Source of the DNA: an uncultured Bacilli bacterium
GTDB lineage: Bacteria; Bacillota_I; Bacilli_A; RF39; UBA660
NCBI GenBank assembly: GCA_934167695.1
Contig: CAKPLP010000005.1
Coordinates: 25,721 to 89,720, forward strand
Length of the DNA stretch: 64,000 nucleotides
Reading direction: 5' to 3'
The notes beneath the pieces are model-generated. The model did not search any database. It worked only from the letters and a program-made list of their open reading frames with translations, and was not told where the DNA came from. This document shows positions 20,322 to 28,735 of the stretch, piece after piece (position 1 is the stretch's first letter; every line of letters starts with the position of its first letter). A program made the position numbers and the translations under genes.

Positions 20322-20408
20322 AAAATATAAAACTATAAATATTAGTTTTCAAATATTGTTTTTTTTGATACAATATAATTTGTTAGAAAGTGAGAAAAAG
20401 GTGATAAG

Positions 20409-21197
20409 ATGGGAAAGACAATTTCACTAGTAAATCAAAAAGGTGGTGTAGGTAAAACCACTACAAGTATAAATCTTTCTGCATCATTGGCAGTATTAGG
20501 AAAAAAGGTTTTATTAATAGACTTAGATCCTCAAGGAAATACAACAACAGGTGTAGGAATAAATAAAGCGGACATTGATAAAAGTATTTATGATGTTTTA
20601 ATTGGAAATTGTAAAATAAAAGAAGCTATGATTAAAACAAAGTATAAAAAATTATATGTAATACCTGCAACTATTAATTTAGCAGGATTAGATATAGAAT
20701 TATTAGAAAAAAGTCAACATGAACCGGGATATCAAAAAGGAAACCAATTAAAAAATAATATTGATGAAATAAAAGATGATTTTGACTATATTATTATTGA
20801 TTGTCCTCCATCATTAGGTTTAATAACTACAAATGCATTAACTGCTTCAAATTCAGTAATAATTCCTGTTCAATGTGAATTTTTTGCTCTAGAAGGAATT
20901 ATGCAATTATTAAATACAATTATGTTAGCTCAGAAAACTTTAAACCCAGATTTACAAATAGAAGGAGTATTATTAACAATGCTTGATTCAAGAACTAATT
21001 TAGGTTTCGAAGTAGTTGACGATATTAGAAAATTTTTCAAAGAAAAGGTTTACAATACCATAATTCCCAGATTAATAAGATTAACGGAAGCTCCTTCACA
21101 TGGAGAACCAATAATAGCATACGATCCAAAAAGTAGAGGATCAGAAGCTTATATAAATCTTGCAAAGGAAGTGATTGAGAGAAATGGAACAAACTAA
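20409..21197 (+). CDS. parA: Chromosome partitioning ATPase ParA/Soj
   Basis: Deviant Walker A ATPase that, with ParB-parS, drives origin segregation and regulates DnaA in B. subtilis. The N-terminus has KGGVGKTT (residues 11-18 region) with both lysines. DLDPQGNTTTG is the A' motif, and DYIIIDCPPSLG is Walker B. The 262-residue length is typical of chromosomal Soj, which lacks the N-terminal regulator domain of plasmid ParA proteins. It overlaps parB by 14 bases, so the two are translationally coupled. Confidence 0.96.
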   Translation: MGKTISLVNQKGGVGKTTTSINLSASLAVLGKKVLLIDLDPQGNTTTGVGINKADIDKSIYDVLIGNCKIKEAMIKTKYKKLYVIPATINLAGLDIELLEKSQHEPGYQKGNQLKNNIDEIKDDFDYIIIDCPPSLGLITTNALTASNSVIIPVQCEFFALEGIMQLLNTIMLAQKTLNPDLQIEGVLLTMLDSRTNLGFEVVDDIRKFFKEKVYNTIIPRLIRLTEAPSHGEPIIAYDPKSRGSEAYINLAKEVIERNGTN

Positions 21198-22074
21198 TAT
21201 AAAAAGAAAGGCCTTAGGTAAAGGTTTAGAAGAATTATTTAGTAGTGAACCAATAGACTATACTAAAGTAGAAGAAAAAATAATAGATCAAACACCAAAA
21301 GAAAAAATTGTAAATATACCTTTAAAAGATTTAAGAAGTAACCCATATCAGCCAAGAAAAATATTTGATGAACAAGCATTAGAAGAATTAGCATCATCAA
21401 TTAAAGAACATGGAGTTTTTCAACCTATTATTGTTAAAAAAAGTATAAAAGGTTATGAAATAATAGCAGGAGAAAGAAGAGTAAAAGCCTCTATAATTGC
21501 AGGACTTGAAGAAATTCCAGCGATTGTAAGAGAATTTTCCGATTCAGAAATGATGGAAATTGCTCTTCTAGAAAATCTTCAAAGAGAAAATCTAACTTCT
21601 ATTGAGGAAGCAAATGCCTATCAAAAATTAATTGAAAATTTAAATATTACTCAAGAACAATTAGCAGAAAAATTAGGTAAAAGTAGATCCCATATCACTA
21701 ATACTTTAGGACTTTTATCACTACCACAAGAAACACAATCATTAATAAATGAAAGAAAAATATCAATGGGACATGCAAGAGTTTTAAGTAAATTGGAGGA
21801 CTCTTATCAAATAAAAGAATTAACTGACAAAGTAATAACAGAAGGATTAAGCGTAAGAGACTTAGAAAATCTAACATCAAAAAATGATGATTATGTTAGA
21901 AGAAATAAAATAGTTAAAAAAAGTAATAAAGAAAACCCATATAAATATATAGAAGACAGTTTAAATGAAAAATTAGGGACTAAGGTAAAATTAAAAAATA
22001 ATAAAATAGAAATTTCATTTACAAATACCAATGATTTAAATAGACTTTTAGAAATAATGCACCTTGATAAATAA
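21184..22074 (+). CDS. parB: Chromosome partitioning protein ParB/Spo0J
   Basis: CTP-dependent clamp that loads at parS and spreads, recruiting ParA and SMC. The N-terminus has the ParA-activating basic peptide KRKALGKGLEELF. The CTP-binding domain includes NPYQPRKIFDE and AGERRVKAS. The helix-turn-helix has Arg168, Thr174, Ser179 and Gly196 at the specificity positions; R, T and G are the parS type, in contrast to the Noc homologue at 18815. A C-terminal dimer domain follows. The length is 296 residues from ATG 21184. Its cognate parS sites are clustered at 2047-2809. Confidence 0.95.
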   Translation: MEQTNIKRKALGKGLEELFSSEPIDYTKVEEKIIDQTPKEKIVNIPLKDLRSNPYQPRKIFDEQALEELASSIKEHGVFQPIIVKKSIKGYEIIAGERRVKASIIAGLEEIPAIVREFSDSEMMEIALLENLQRENLTSIEEANAYQKLIENLNITQEQLAEKLGKSRSHITNTLGLLSLPQETQSLINERKISMGHARVLSKLEDSYQIKELTDKVITEGLSVRDLENLTSKNDDYVRRNKIVKKSNKENPYKYIEDSLNEKLGTKVKLKNNKIEISFTNTNDLNRLLEIMHLDK

Positions 22075-22085
22075 GGAGGTAAAAA

Positions 22086-22910
22086 ATGATTACATTATTT
22101 AACACCTATGAAATAGAAATAAAATATTTCATTTTACCAATCGTTTATATTGCAATCGGAATAGTTTCATATATAATATTAAAAAAATTAATTGATAATA
22201 TTTTTTCTAGAAAGACTCTTAAAAACTTTAAAAAAAGACATTATCAAAAAAGAGCTGATACTGTAAAAATTATGATTTTAAATACATTAAAATATACGAT
22301 TATTATTTTTACGATATTAGCAGTGTTAACAGTTTATGGATTTAATATAAGGTCTATATTAGCAGGTTTAGGAATTACTGCTGCTATTATTGGTTTAGCA
22401 TTTCAAGATATAGCAAAAGATCTTTTAGCAGGTATATTTATAATAGCAGAAGATCAATATGAAATTGGAGATACTATAGAAGTTGATGGATTTATGGGAG
22501 AAGTTGTTTTTATTGGATTAAAAACAACTAGAATAAAAGACTTTAAAGGAAGAACTAAAATAATTGCTAACCATAATATTACAGAGGTTATTAATTACAA
22601 TTTATCAAATTCATTAGCAATAGTTGATATTGGAATTGATTATGATGCTGATATGGATAAAGTAGAACAAACTCTTAATAATGTAATAGAGGATTTAAAT
22701 AAAACATTACCTAAATTAAAAGGAAATGTTGAATTATTAGGAATTAATGAATTAGATGATTCATCAGTAGTTTATAGAATAATCGCCCCAGTATCATCAA
22801 TGGAACAATATAAAACAGAAAGAATAATGCGAAAAAAAATTAAATTAGCCTTAGATAAAGCAAAAATTAAAATACCATATCCACAAGTAGAGGTGCACAA
22901 TGGAAAATAA
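22086..22910 (+). CDS. mscS: Small-conductance mechanosensitive channel (MscS family)
   Basis: Three N-terminal hydrophobic segments are followed by the pore-lining helix GLGITAAIIGLAFQDIAKDLLAG, where Gly/Ala packing and the conserved FQD are seen. Then come the beta domain (DTIEVDGFMGEVVFIGLKTTRIKD) and a C-terminal alpha/beta domain. At 274 residues it matches the YkuT/YggB type. It relieves turgor under hypo-osmotic shock. It lies 11 bp after parB with an AAGGAGG ribosome-binding site, the same placement as a yyaF/yyaD-type neighbourhood in Bacilli. Confidence 0.92.
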   Translation: MITLFNTYEIEIKYFILPIVYIAIGIVSYIILKKLIDNIFSRKTLKNFKKRHYQKRADTVKIMILNTLKYTIIIFTILAVLTVYGFNIRSILAGLGITAAIIGLAFQDIAKDLLAGIFIIAEDQYEIGDTIEVDGFMGEVVFIGLKTTRIKDFKGRTKIIANHNITEVINYNLSNSLAIVDIGIDYDADMDKVEQTLNNVIEDLNKTLPKLKGNVELLGINELDDSSVVYRIIAPVSSMEQYKTERIMRKKIKLALDKAKIKIPYPQVEVHNGK

Positions 22911-23100
22911 TAAACAATATGGCATAGGTACCAAAGTTCAAATGAAAAAACAACATCCATGTGGTGGTAACATAGTAGAAGTTGTAAGAGTTGGTGCAGA
23001 TATAAAAATAAAATGTTTAACATGTAATCATACAATTTTAATTCCTCGCATTGATTTTAATAAAAAAATAAAAAAAATAATTTCTGAGGAAGTGAATTAA
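22900..23100 (+). CDS. DUF951 small protein
   Basis: A 66-residue protein with KKQHPCGGNIVEVVRVGADIKIKC and CLTCNHTILIPR, the DUF951 pattern with four cysteines that may bind zinc. The function is not known to me. In many Firmicutes it lies, as here, between an mscS-like gene and the ychF GTPase, overlapping the former by 11 bases. The start ATG follows a weak AGAGGTG ribosome-binding site. Confidence 0.85.
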   Translation: MENNKQYGIGTKVQMKKQHPCGGNIVEVVRVGADIKIKCLTCNHTILIPRIDFNKKIKKIISEEVN

Positions 23101-23101
23101 T

Positions 23102-24709
23102 ATGACAGAAAAAAGAAAATTAAGATTGAAAAAATTCTATTTTCATCCAATTACCATGTTATTAGTTGCAACTATAGTAGTTTTAATACTAAGTTCTATT
23201 TTATCAGGATTAGAAGTTCAAGCAACATATAACCTAGTTAATAAAACAACAAATGAACTTGAGCCAACATTAGTAACTATAGAAAATCTTTTAACCTATA
23301 ATGGATTAAAGTCACTAATAAGTAGTGCAACAACAAATTTCGTAGCATTTGCTCCATTAAGTATGTTAATAATATCTTTAATAGGAATAAGTATAGCCGA
23401 ATCAACTGGATTAATAGATACCCTATCAAAAAGAAAAATAAAAAAATTAACTAAAAATAAATTAACATTTATAGTATTGTTTTTAGGTGTTATATCATCA
23501 TTAATAAGTGATGTTGGTTATGCAATATTAATTCCTCTTGCAGCAATAATCTATGAAATAAATGGTAGAAATCCATTGTTAGGTATAATTACTGCATTCT
23601 GCGGAACAGCCTTCGGAAGTGGTGTTAGTCTATTCGTAGGTTGGAGCGAAGTAAACTTAATTCCATCTACAACAAGTGCAGCACATTTAATTGATACTTC
23701 AACCCACATAAGCTTAAGTTCAAATTTATTCTTTACAATAGTATCAACATTTGTAATTTCTATCGTAGGAACAATTATAATAGAGAAATTAATAAGTCCT
23801 AAACTTGGAAAATATCATTTTCATGATCGTACTACAGGAGAAACACTAAAAACATCAGAGTTAATTATCGCAGATATAGAAGAAGTAGAACAAAATAAAA
23901 TTGCAATAGAAAAAAAAGAAAAAAGAGGTTTACGTTATGCATTAATTGCAACAATAATTTCACTTCTAATATTTATTTACATGTTAATACCAAATTTACC
24001 GGGATCAGGGTTATTACTAGATACAACAGAAGCAACTTATGTAAATCAATTATTTGGAAAATCTTCTTATTTCCATCTAGCATTTTCATTTTTAGTATCA
24101 CTTTTCTTTATAATAATTTCTTTAGCCTATGCTATAGGTGCTAAGAGTATAAAAAATGATCGAGAATTAATAGAAAAAGCTAGTGCCAATTTTAAAAATA
24201 TCGGAATGATTTTAATATTAATGTTTGTCTTTTCTCAATTTTTAGCAGTTTGGAAAAAGAGTAATATAGGAATTATAATAACAACATGGTTAGCTACTCT
24301 ACTATCACATTTAGAATTTACAGATATACCTTTAATAGTAACAACATTAATATTTATAGCCATTGCTAATATTTTTTGTACAAGTTTGACAACAAAGTGG
24401 AAAATCTTCTCTCCTATTGTAATTCCCCTATTCATGCAAGCAAACATCTCACCACAATTTGCCCAAATAGTAATGCGTGCAGGAGATTCAATGACAAAAG
24501 GAATTACTCCATTTTTATCATTCTTTATTATTTATTTAGGATATTTAAATCTATATAATCAAAATAAACAAAAACCTATCACAATTCACCATTCTCTTAA
24601 AATAGTAACTCCATTTTTTGCTATTATAAGTTTTACATGGATTTTGTTAATTATAGGATGGTATATAATAGGTATTCCAATAGGACCGGGGGTTAGTCCA
24701 ACCATTTAA
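23102..24709 (+). CDS. AbgT-family transporter
   Basis: Polytopic membrane protein of 535 residues with roughly a dozen hydrophobic segments. The order and wording match AbgT proteins (p-aminobenzoyl-glutamate uptake or antimetabolite efflux): NFVAFAPLSMLIISLIGI early on, GYAILIPLAAIIYEINGRNPL, AFCGTAFGSGVSLFVGWSEV, and near the C-terminus RAGDSMTKGITPFLSFFIIY. It starts 1 bp after DUF951 in the same operon, which is not the usual partner of that gene. The substrate cannot be told from sequence. Confidence 0.85.
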   Translation: MTEKRKLRLKKFYFHPITMLLVATIVVLILSSILSGLEVQATYNLVNKTTNELEPTLVTIENLLTYNGLKSLISSATTNFVAFAPLSMLIISLIGISIAESTGLIDTLSKRKIKKLTKNKLTFIVLFLGVISSLISDVGYAILIPLAAIIYEINGRNPLLGIITAFCGTAFGSGVSLFVGWSEVNLIPSTTSAAHLIDTSTHISLSSNLFFTIVSTFVISIVGTIIIEKLISPKLGKYHFHDRTTGETLKTSELIIADIEEVEQNKIAIEKKEKRGLRYALIATIISLLIFIYMLIPNLPGSGLLLDTTEATYVNQLFGKSSYFHLAFSFLVSLFFIIISLAYAIGAKSIKNDRELIEKASANFKNIGMILILMFVFSQFLAVWKKSNIGIIITTWLATLLSHLEFTDIPLIVTTLIFIAIANIFCTSLTTKWKIFSPIVIPLFMQANISPQFAQIVMRAGDSMTKGITPFLSFFIIYLGYLNLYNQNKQKPITIHHSLKIVTPFFAIISFTWILLIIGWYIIGIPIGPGVSPTI

Positions 24710-24727
24710 GACGAAAGTCTTTTTTTC
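24708..24727 (+). terminator. Terminator of the AbgT-type gene
   Basis: AAGAC-GAAA-GTCTT stable tetraloop hairpin overlapping the stop codon, followed by a T run. Confidence 0.8.
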
Positions 24728-24780
24728 TTGCTAATAAAAAGATAAAAGTATATAATAAGTAGAAGAAAAGAGGTAATAAT

Positions 24781-25881
24781 ATGAGTTTAACAGCCGGGAT
24801 TGTAGGACTACCAAACGTAGGAAAATCTACCCTATTTAACGCTATTACAAAAAAGCACATTTTAGCAGAAAATTATCCATTTGCAACAATAGATCCAAAT
24901 GTTGGTGTAGTTACAGTACCAGATAAAAGAATAGAAAAATTAGCAGAAATGTACAAACCAAATAAAGTTATTCCAACAGCCTATGAATTTACAGATATCG
25001 CAGGTTTAGTAAAAGGTGCTTCAAACGGAGAAGGTTTAGGAAATAAATTTTTAGCACACATAAGAGAAACAGATGCAATTTGTGAAGTAGTAAGATGCTT
25101 TGAAAATGGTAAAATAATTCACGTTGAAGGAAATATAGATCCAATAAGAGATATCGAAACTATAAATCTAGAATTGACAATCGCGGATTTAGATATTGTA
25201 AATAATAGATTAGAAAAAGTTGCCAAAAAAGCACGCACTAGTAAAGAAAAAAACGATTTGTTAGAAGTAGAAGCTTTGAAAAAGGCTAAAGAAGCATTAG
25301 AAAATAATATTCCTTTAAGATTGGTTAATTATACTGAAGAAGAAAAATTAATATTAAAGTCTTATAGTTTTCTAACTATTAAACCTATAATTTATCTTGC
25401 AAATGTATCAGAAGAAGAAATTTCAAATGAAGATAATGAGTATGTTAAAAAAGTAAAAGAATATGCTTTAAAAGAAAATGCCCCAGTAGTAAAACTATGT
25501 GCAAAATTAGAAGAAGATTTAAGTGAATTAGAAGAAGATGAAAAAAAAGAAATGCTTGATGCTTTAAATATTCCTTCAAGTGGTTTAGATCAGTTAATTG
25601 CTACTACTTACGATATTCTAGGATTAGCAACATATTTTACAGTAGGAAAAGATGAAGTAAGAGCATGGACATTTAAAAAAGGAATGAACGCAAAAAAATG
25701 TGCAGGTATAATTCATACTGATTTTGAAAAAGGATTTATAAAAGCAGAAGTTATGAGTTATGATGATCTAATAAAATATGGAAGTGAATTAAAAGTAAAA
25801 GAAAATGGAAAAACAAGACTTGAAGGCAAAGATTATTTAATGCAAGATGGAGATATTTGCCATTTCAGATTTAATGTATAA
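24781..25881 (+). CDS. ychF: Ribosome-binding ATPase YchF
   Basis: Obg-family P-loop protein that prefers ATP. G1 is GLPNVGKSTLFNA at the extreme N-terminus and DIAGLVKGAS is G3. The ATP-type G4 (LANVSEEE) replaces NKxD. The C-terminal TGS-like domain includes AWTFKKGMNAKKCAGIIHTDFEKGFIKAEVM, a family signature, and ends YLMQDGDICHFRFNV. The length of 366 residues is standard. It has its own GAGGTAAT ribosome-binding site and lies upstream of the rpsF operon. Confidence 0.96.
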   Translation: MSLTAGIVGLPNVGKSTLFNAITKKHILAENYPFATIDPNVGVVTVPDKRIEKLAEMYKPNKVIPTAYEFTDIAGLVKGASNGEGLGNKFLAHIRETDAICEVVRCFENGKIIHVEGNIDPIRDIETINLELTIADLDIVNNRLEKVAKKARTSKEKNDLLEVEALKKAKEALENNIPLRLVNYTEEEKLILKSYSFLTIKPIIYLANVSEEEISNEDNEYVKKVKEYALKENAPVVKLCAKLEEDLSELEEDEKKEMLDALNIPSSGLDQLIATTYDILGLATYFTVGKDEVRAWTFKKGMNAKKCAGIIHTDFEKGFIKAEVMSYDDLIKYGSELKVKENGKTRLEGKDYLMQDGDICHFRFNV

Positions 25882-25899
25882 TAAAAATAATAAAAAAGT

Positions 25900-25928
25900 T
25901 TTACAAATAACTATAAATCTGATATAAT
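25900..25928 (+). promoter_or_regulatory. Promoter of rpsF-ssb-rpsR
   Basis: TTTACA, a 17-bp spacer and TATAAT. Confidence 0.75.
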
Positions 25929-25934
25929 ACATTC

Positions 25935-25994
25935 GAGTATTTAAAATACTCCTTGCCTTTATAAAAGGCCATAAGTCCAAAGGGAGGTGTAACA
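25935..25994 (+). promoter_or_regulatory. 5' leader of the rpsF operon with two stem-loops
   Basis: Two hairpins lie between the promoter and rpsF: GAGTATTT/AAATACTC at 25935-25951 and GCCTTT/AAAGGC at 25955-25969. In many bacteria an S6:S18-binding leader autoregulates this operon. This could be its local form, but I could not match the Rfam consensus by eye. Confidence 0.45.
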
Positions 25995-26282
25995 ATGAGA
26001 AAATATGAGTTAATGTTCATCGTAAAATCTGATATGGAAGAAGCAGAAATTAAAAAAACAGCAGAAGCTATGAAAAAGATTTTAACAGATGGAAAAGCAA
26101 CTATATTAGAAGAAAAAGCAATGGGACAAAAAGAATTAGCATACGAAATAAACAAAATGAAAACAGGTTACTATTTTCTTTATGTAGTTGAAACAACAAG
26201 TGAAGTAATCGATGAATTCGAACGTGTAGCAAGAATTAATGAAAATATACTTCGTCATTTAACTATTAAAGTAGAAGACTAA
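25995..26282 (+). CDS. rpsF: 30S ribosomal protein S6
   Basis: Starts MRKYELMFIVKSDMEEAE and contains the strongly conserved MGQKELAYEINKMKTGYYFLY, the S6 core. The 95-residue length is normal. It follows GGGAGGTG. S6 dimerises with S18, whose gene rpsR lies two genes on. The ssb gene in between is the standard Firmicutes arrangement. Confidence 0.97.
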   Translation: MRKYELMFIVKSDMEEAEIKKTAEAMKKILTDGKATILEEKAMGQKELAYEINKMKTGYYFLYVVETTSEVIDEFERVARINENILRHLTIKVED

Positions 26283-26297
26283 AAGTGAGGAAATTTT

Positions 26298-26777
26298 ATG
26301 AATAAAGTATTTTTAATAGGTCGTCTAACTAGAGATCCAGAACTAAGATATACAGGCAGTAATATTGCTGTTGCTACTTTCTCTCTAGCTGTAAATAGAA
26401 ATTTTACTAATCAATCAGGAGAAAGAGAAGCAGATTTTATTAATATTGTTGTTTGGAGAAAACAAGCAGAAAATGTAAAAAATTATTTAAGTCAAGGTAG
26501 TCAAGTAGCTATTGATGGTCGTCTTCAAACTAGAAGTTATGATGATCAAGACGGTAAAAAACGTTATGTGACTGAGGTTGTTGCAGATAATGTTGAATTT
26601 TTAGGAACAAGAGGAAATAATTCATCTACTCCTACTACATCAACAAATCAATGTGAACCTACTCCATATGATTTTGCCGCTCCATCAAATAACACTACAA
26701 CTACCAATATAGATAATAATCCTTTCGCAGATTTTGGATCAAACATTGAAATAAGTGATGATGAATTACCATTCTAA
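26298..26777 (+). CDS. ssb: Single-stranded DNA-binding protein
   Basis: The N-terminal OB fold starts [19 protein letters not shown] and includes [28 protein letters not shown]. It is followed by a flexible Thr/Asn-rich linker and the acidic tip DDELPF, which recruits partner proteins. The length is 159 residues. It lies between rpsF and rpsR, as in B. subtilis ssbA, so it is expected to be the essential replication SSB. Confidence 0.97.
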   Translation: MNKVFLIGRLTRDPELRYTGSNIAVATFSLAVNRNFTNQSGEREADFINIVVWRKQAENVKNYLSQGSQVAIDGRLQTRSYDDQDGKKRYVTEVVADNVEFLGTRGNNSSTPTTSTNQCEPTPYDFAAPSNNTTTTNIDNNPFADFGSNIEISDDELPF

Positions 26778-26791
26778 AAAGGAGGATAATT

Positions 26792-27007
26792 ATGGCAGAA
26801 TTTTATCGTAAAAAGAAAAAGGTTTGTATGTTATGTACAGGAAAAACTGTAGATTACAAAGATCCTGAATCTTTAAGAAAATATGTTAATGAAAAAGGTA
26901 AAATAGTTCCAAGACGTATTACAGGAACATGTGCACGTCACCAAAGAGAAATAGCTCGTGAAATAAAAAGAGCTCGTGCAATCGCTCTATTACCTTATAC
27001 AAAGTAG
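26792..27007 (+). CDS. rpsR: 30S ribosomal protein S18
   Basis: Basic 71-residue protein. It has the N-terminal KKKKVCMLC with Cys residues of the zinc-type S18, [17 protein letters not shown] [49 protein letters not shown] and a normal C-terminus. A perfect AAAGGAGG ribosome-binding site precedes it. It is the last gene of the rpsF operon and is followed by a terminator. Confidence 0.97.
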   Translation: MAEFYRKKKKVCMLCTGKTVDYKDPESLRKYVNEKGKIVPRRITGTCARHQREIAREIKRARAIALLPYTK

Positions 27008-27008
27008 T

Positions 27009-27039
27009 AAATTGATAGTAGTAACTATCAATTTTTTTT
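27009..27039 (+). terminator. Terminator of the rpsF operon
   Basis: AAATTGATAGT and ACTATCAATTT form an 11-bp stem with a four-base loop, followed by T7. Confidence 0.9.
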
Positions 27040-27059
27040 AAATAAAATAGGAGAAAAAT

Positions 27060-28199
27060 ATGTTTGAAGATTATAAAGGAGTAATTGATTTAGATTTAGT
27101 ATTAAAAGAAAGTTATAATTATAAATATGATTCCAATAATTTAGAAGATTTTTATAATCAAGATTTTATAGAAATGGAAGGAAATGGATTAACGGCAATG
27201 TGTTGGATCAAATATCAAGATAATAAATATTTGTTTAAACCAATGAAAGATTCATGTATTAATATCTGGGGAGAATTACTTTCTAATCAATTAGCAAAGC
27301 AAATTGGCATTCCATGTTGTAACTATAGAGCAGGTAAATTAGGAAATAAATATGGAGTAATTACTGAAAAAATAAATAAAAAAGAAGAAACCCTAATATT
27401 AGGAAGTGAAATAATTCAAGAATTTTTTGACTACTATCCAGAAATCAAAAAGAAATATATAACAGAAATGCTAACAGATCCAAAAAATAATAACTGTTAT
27501 AACCAACAACATCATCTTTTTAATCATTTAAATAATTTAGAACAAATTTGGTTTATACTATCAAGTTTTGATAATATAAAGAAAAATAATTCAAAAAACT
27601 ATAATTTTTCAACTTTAAATCAAGAAGCAATTAATTCAATTATTACATTTTTAAGTGTAATGTTAATTTTTGATATTGTTACATTACAAGCAGATAGAAA
27701 TGTGAATAATTGGGCTGTACTTTACAATACAAAGGAATTTAAGCCATGTCCTTTATATGACAATGCAATATCCTTTGGTCTAGGTTATAATAATATGAAA
27801 GAAAGAGTCCATGACTTTAGAAATCAAGTATTAAATTATAAATATTTTAATGATGATATAAATATTCAAAGTTATATTTACAAACCATCTCCCCTATTTA
27901 CTTTGTCTAGTGAAAATAAAAATGAACAAAAACAAAGAAAACATAATAATATTTTAAAAGTATTCGATGAATTTTTAACAAAACTGGATGATAATTATAA
28001 AGAGATAGCATATTATTTAATTCAGAGTATAGAAGATGAAAACTTCTCTAATTTAATAACAAAAACAGAAATTGAAAATGGAATAGTAATGGATGCAGAA
28101 GTTAGATTTTATATAGAATCAACAATGAAATTTCATTATAAATATTTAAATGAAATCATAAACAAGCATAAAGTTAGGAGTAGTATTAATGCAAAGTAG
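27060..28199 (+). CDS. HipA-like kinase-fold protein
   Basis: Not a full-length HipA, but it has the same catalytic pieces. LFKP (Lys60) is a candidate ATP-anchoring lysine. ADRNVNNWAVLYN (residues 211-223) matches the HipA catalytic loop DRHxxNxG. PLYDNAISFG (231-240) matches the metal-binding PLYDxxxS segment. The length is 379 residues and the residue composition is typical of the host. It follows the rpsR terminator by 20 bp with a GGAGAAAA ribosome-binding site and overlaps a small unknown gene by 11 bases, so the two form a pair. No HipB-like DNA-binding partner is visible. The substrate is unknown. Confidence 0.65.
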   Translation: MFEDYKGVIDLDLVLKESYNYKYDSNNLEDFYNQDFIEMEGNGLTAMCWIKYQDNKYLFKPMKDSCINIWGELLSNQLAKQIGIPCCNYRAGKLGNKYGVITEKINKKEETLILGSEIIQEFFDYYPEIKKKYITEMLTDPKNNNCYNQQHHLFNHLNNLEQIWFILSSFDNIKKNNSKNYNFSTLNQEAINSIITFLSVMLIFDIVTLQADRNVNNWAVLYNTKEFKPCPLYDNAISFGLGYNNMKERVHDFRNQVLNYKYFNDDINIQSYIYKPSPLFTLSSENKNEQKQRKHNNILKVFDEFLTKLDDNYKEIAYYLIQSIEDENFSNLITKTEIENGIVMDAEVRFYIESTMKFHYKYLNEIINKHKVRSSINAK

Positions 28200-28608
28200 T
28201 ATAGTTGAACAATTTGAAAATCTTACTAATATTCTTTTAGAAGAAGGCTATGATATAAAAAAAATAAATAGTGATAATTTTAATATTGGCCAAAATAAAA
28301 TAAAAGAAGGAAATTTATATTTTATTTGTAATAATAAAAATGTTTATGCAGCCTTGTTAATCTGGAATAATACATACTGGTGGTCATTATATAAAAATTA
28401 TGAATTTCAACCATTTAAACAAGCAGTACCTATTAATAATGAACAAAGAATAGAAGAAAGTAATTACATTATAGAAATGATGATGAATATTACTGAAAGT
28501 ACAAAAATTAAAAAGGTGTTTCCCAATATTGAATCACTAAGTATTGATGAAAAAATAAAAGTATTAAAAAAAATAGGTCTAAATTCTGAAGGATACCATA
28601 TTCGTTAA
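28189..28608 (+). CDS. Small protein paired with the HipA-like kinase, unknown function
   Basis: I do not recognise a family. The 139-residue acidic protein has a Trp/Tyr-rich centre (LLIWNNTYWWSLYKNYEF) and a C-terminal helical part (SLSIDEKIKVLKKIGLNSEG). There is no helix-turn-helix of the HipB kind. Its ATG lies inside the last codons of the kinase gene, so the pair is translationally coupled and probably works together as partner, substrate or inhibitor. That is inference from gene order only. Confidence 0.5.
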   Translation: MQSSIVEQFENLTNILLEEGYDIKKINSDNFNIGQNKIKEGNLYFICNNKNVYAALLIWNNTYWWSLYKNYEFQPFKQAVPINNEQRIEESNYIIEMMMNITESTKIKKVFPNIESLSIDEKIKVLKKIGLNSEGYHIR

Positions 28609-28620
28609 ACTATATTTTCT

Positions 28621-28656
28621 ATAAAGGTGATCTTATTTTATAACTTCACCTTTTTA
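28621..28656 (+). terminator. Terminator after the kinase pair
   Basis: AAAGGTGA and TTCACCTTT pair around an AT-rich loop, followed by TTTT. Confidence 0.7.
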
Positions 28657-28679
28657 TCTTGCCATACAACTTATAATAT

Positions 28680-28708
28680 TAGACAATATTTTAAAATTAT
28701 TATATAAT
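28680..28708 (+). promoter_or_regulatory. Promoter of the gdpP-like-rplI-dnaB operon
   Basis: TAGACA, a 17-bp spacer and TATAAT, 28 bp before the start codon. Confidence 0.6.
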
Positions 28709-28735
28709 TAATATTAGAAATTACTAGGAGGAAGT

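Noticed and set aside
25935..25994. A riboswitch upstream of rpsF.
   Set aside because: Only two short stems are seen and no known aptamer core. A ribosomal-protein leader is the simpler reading.
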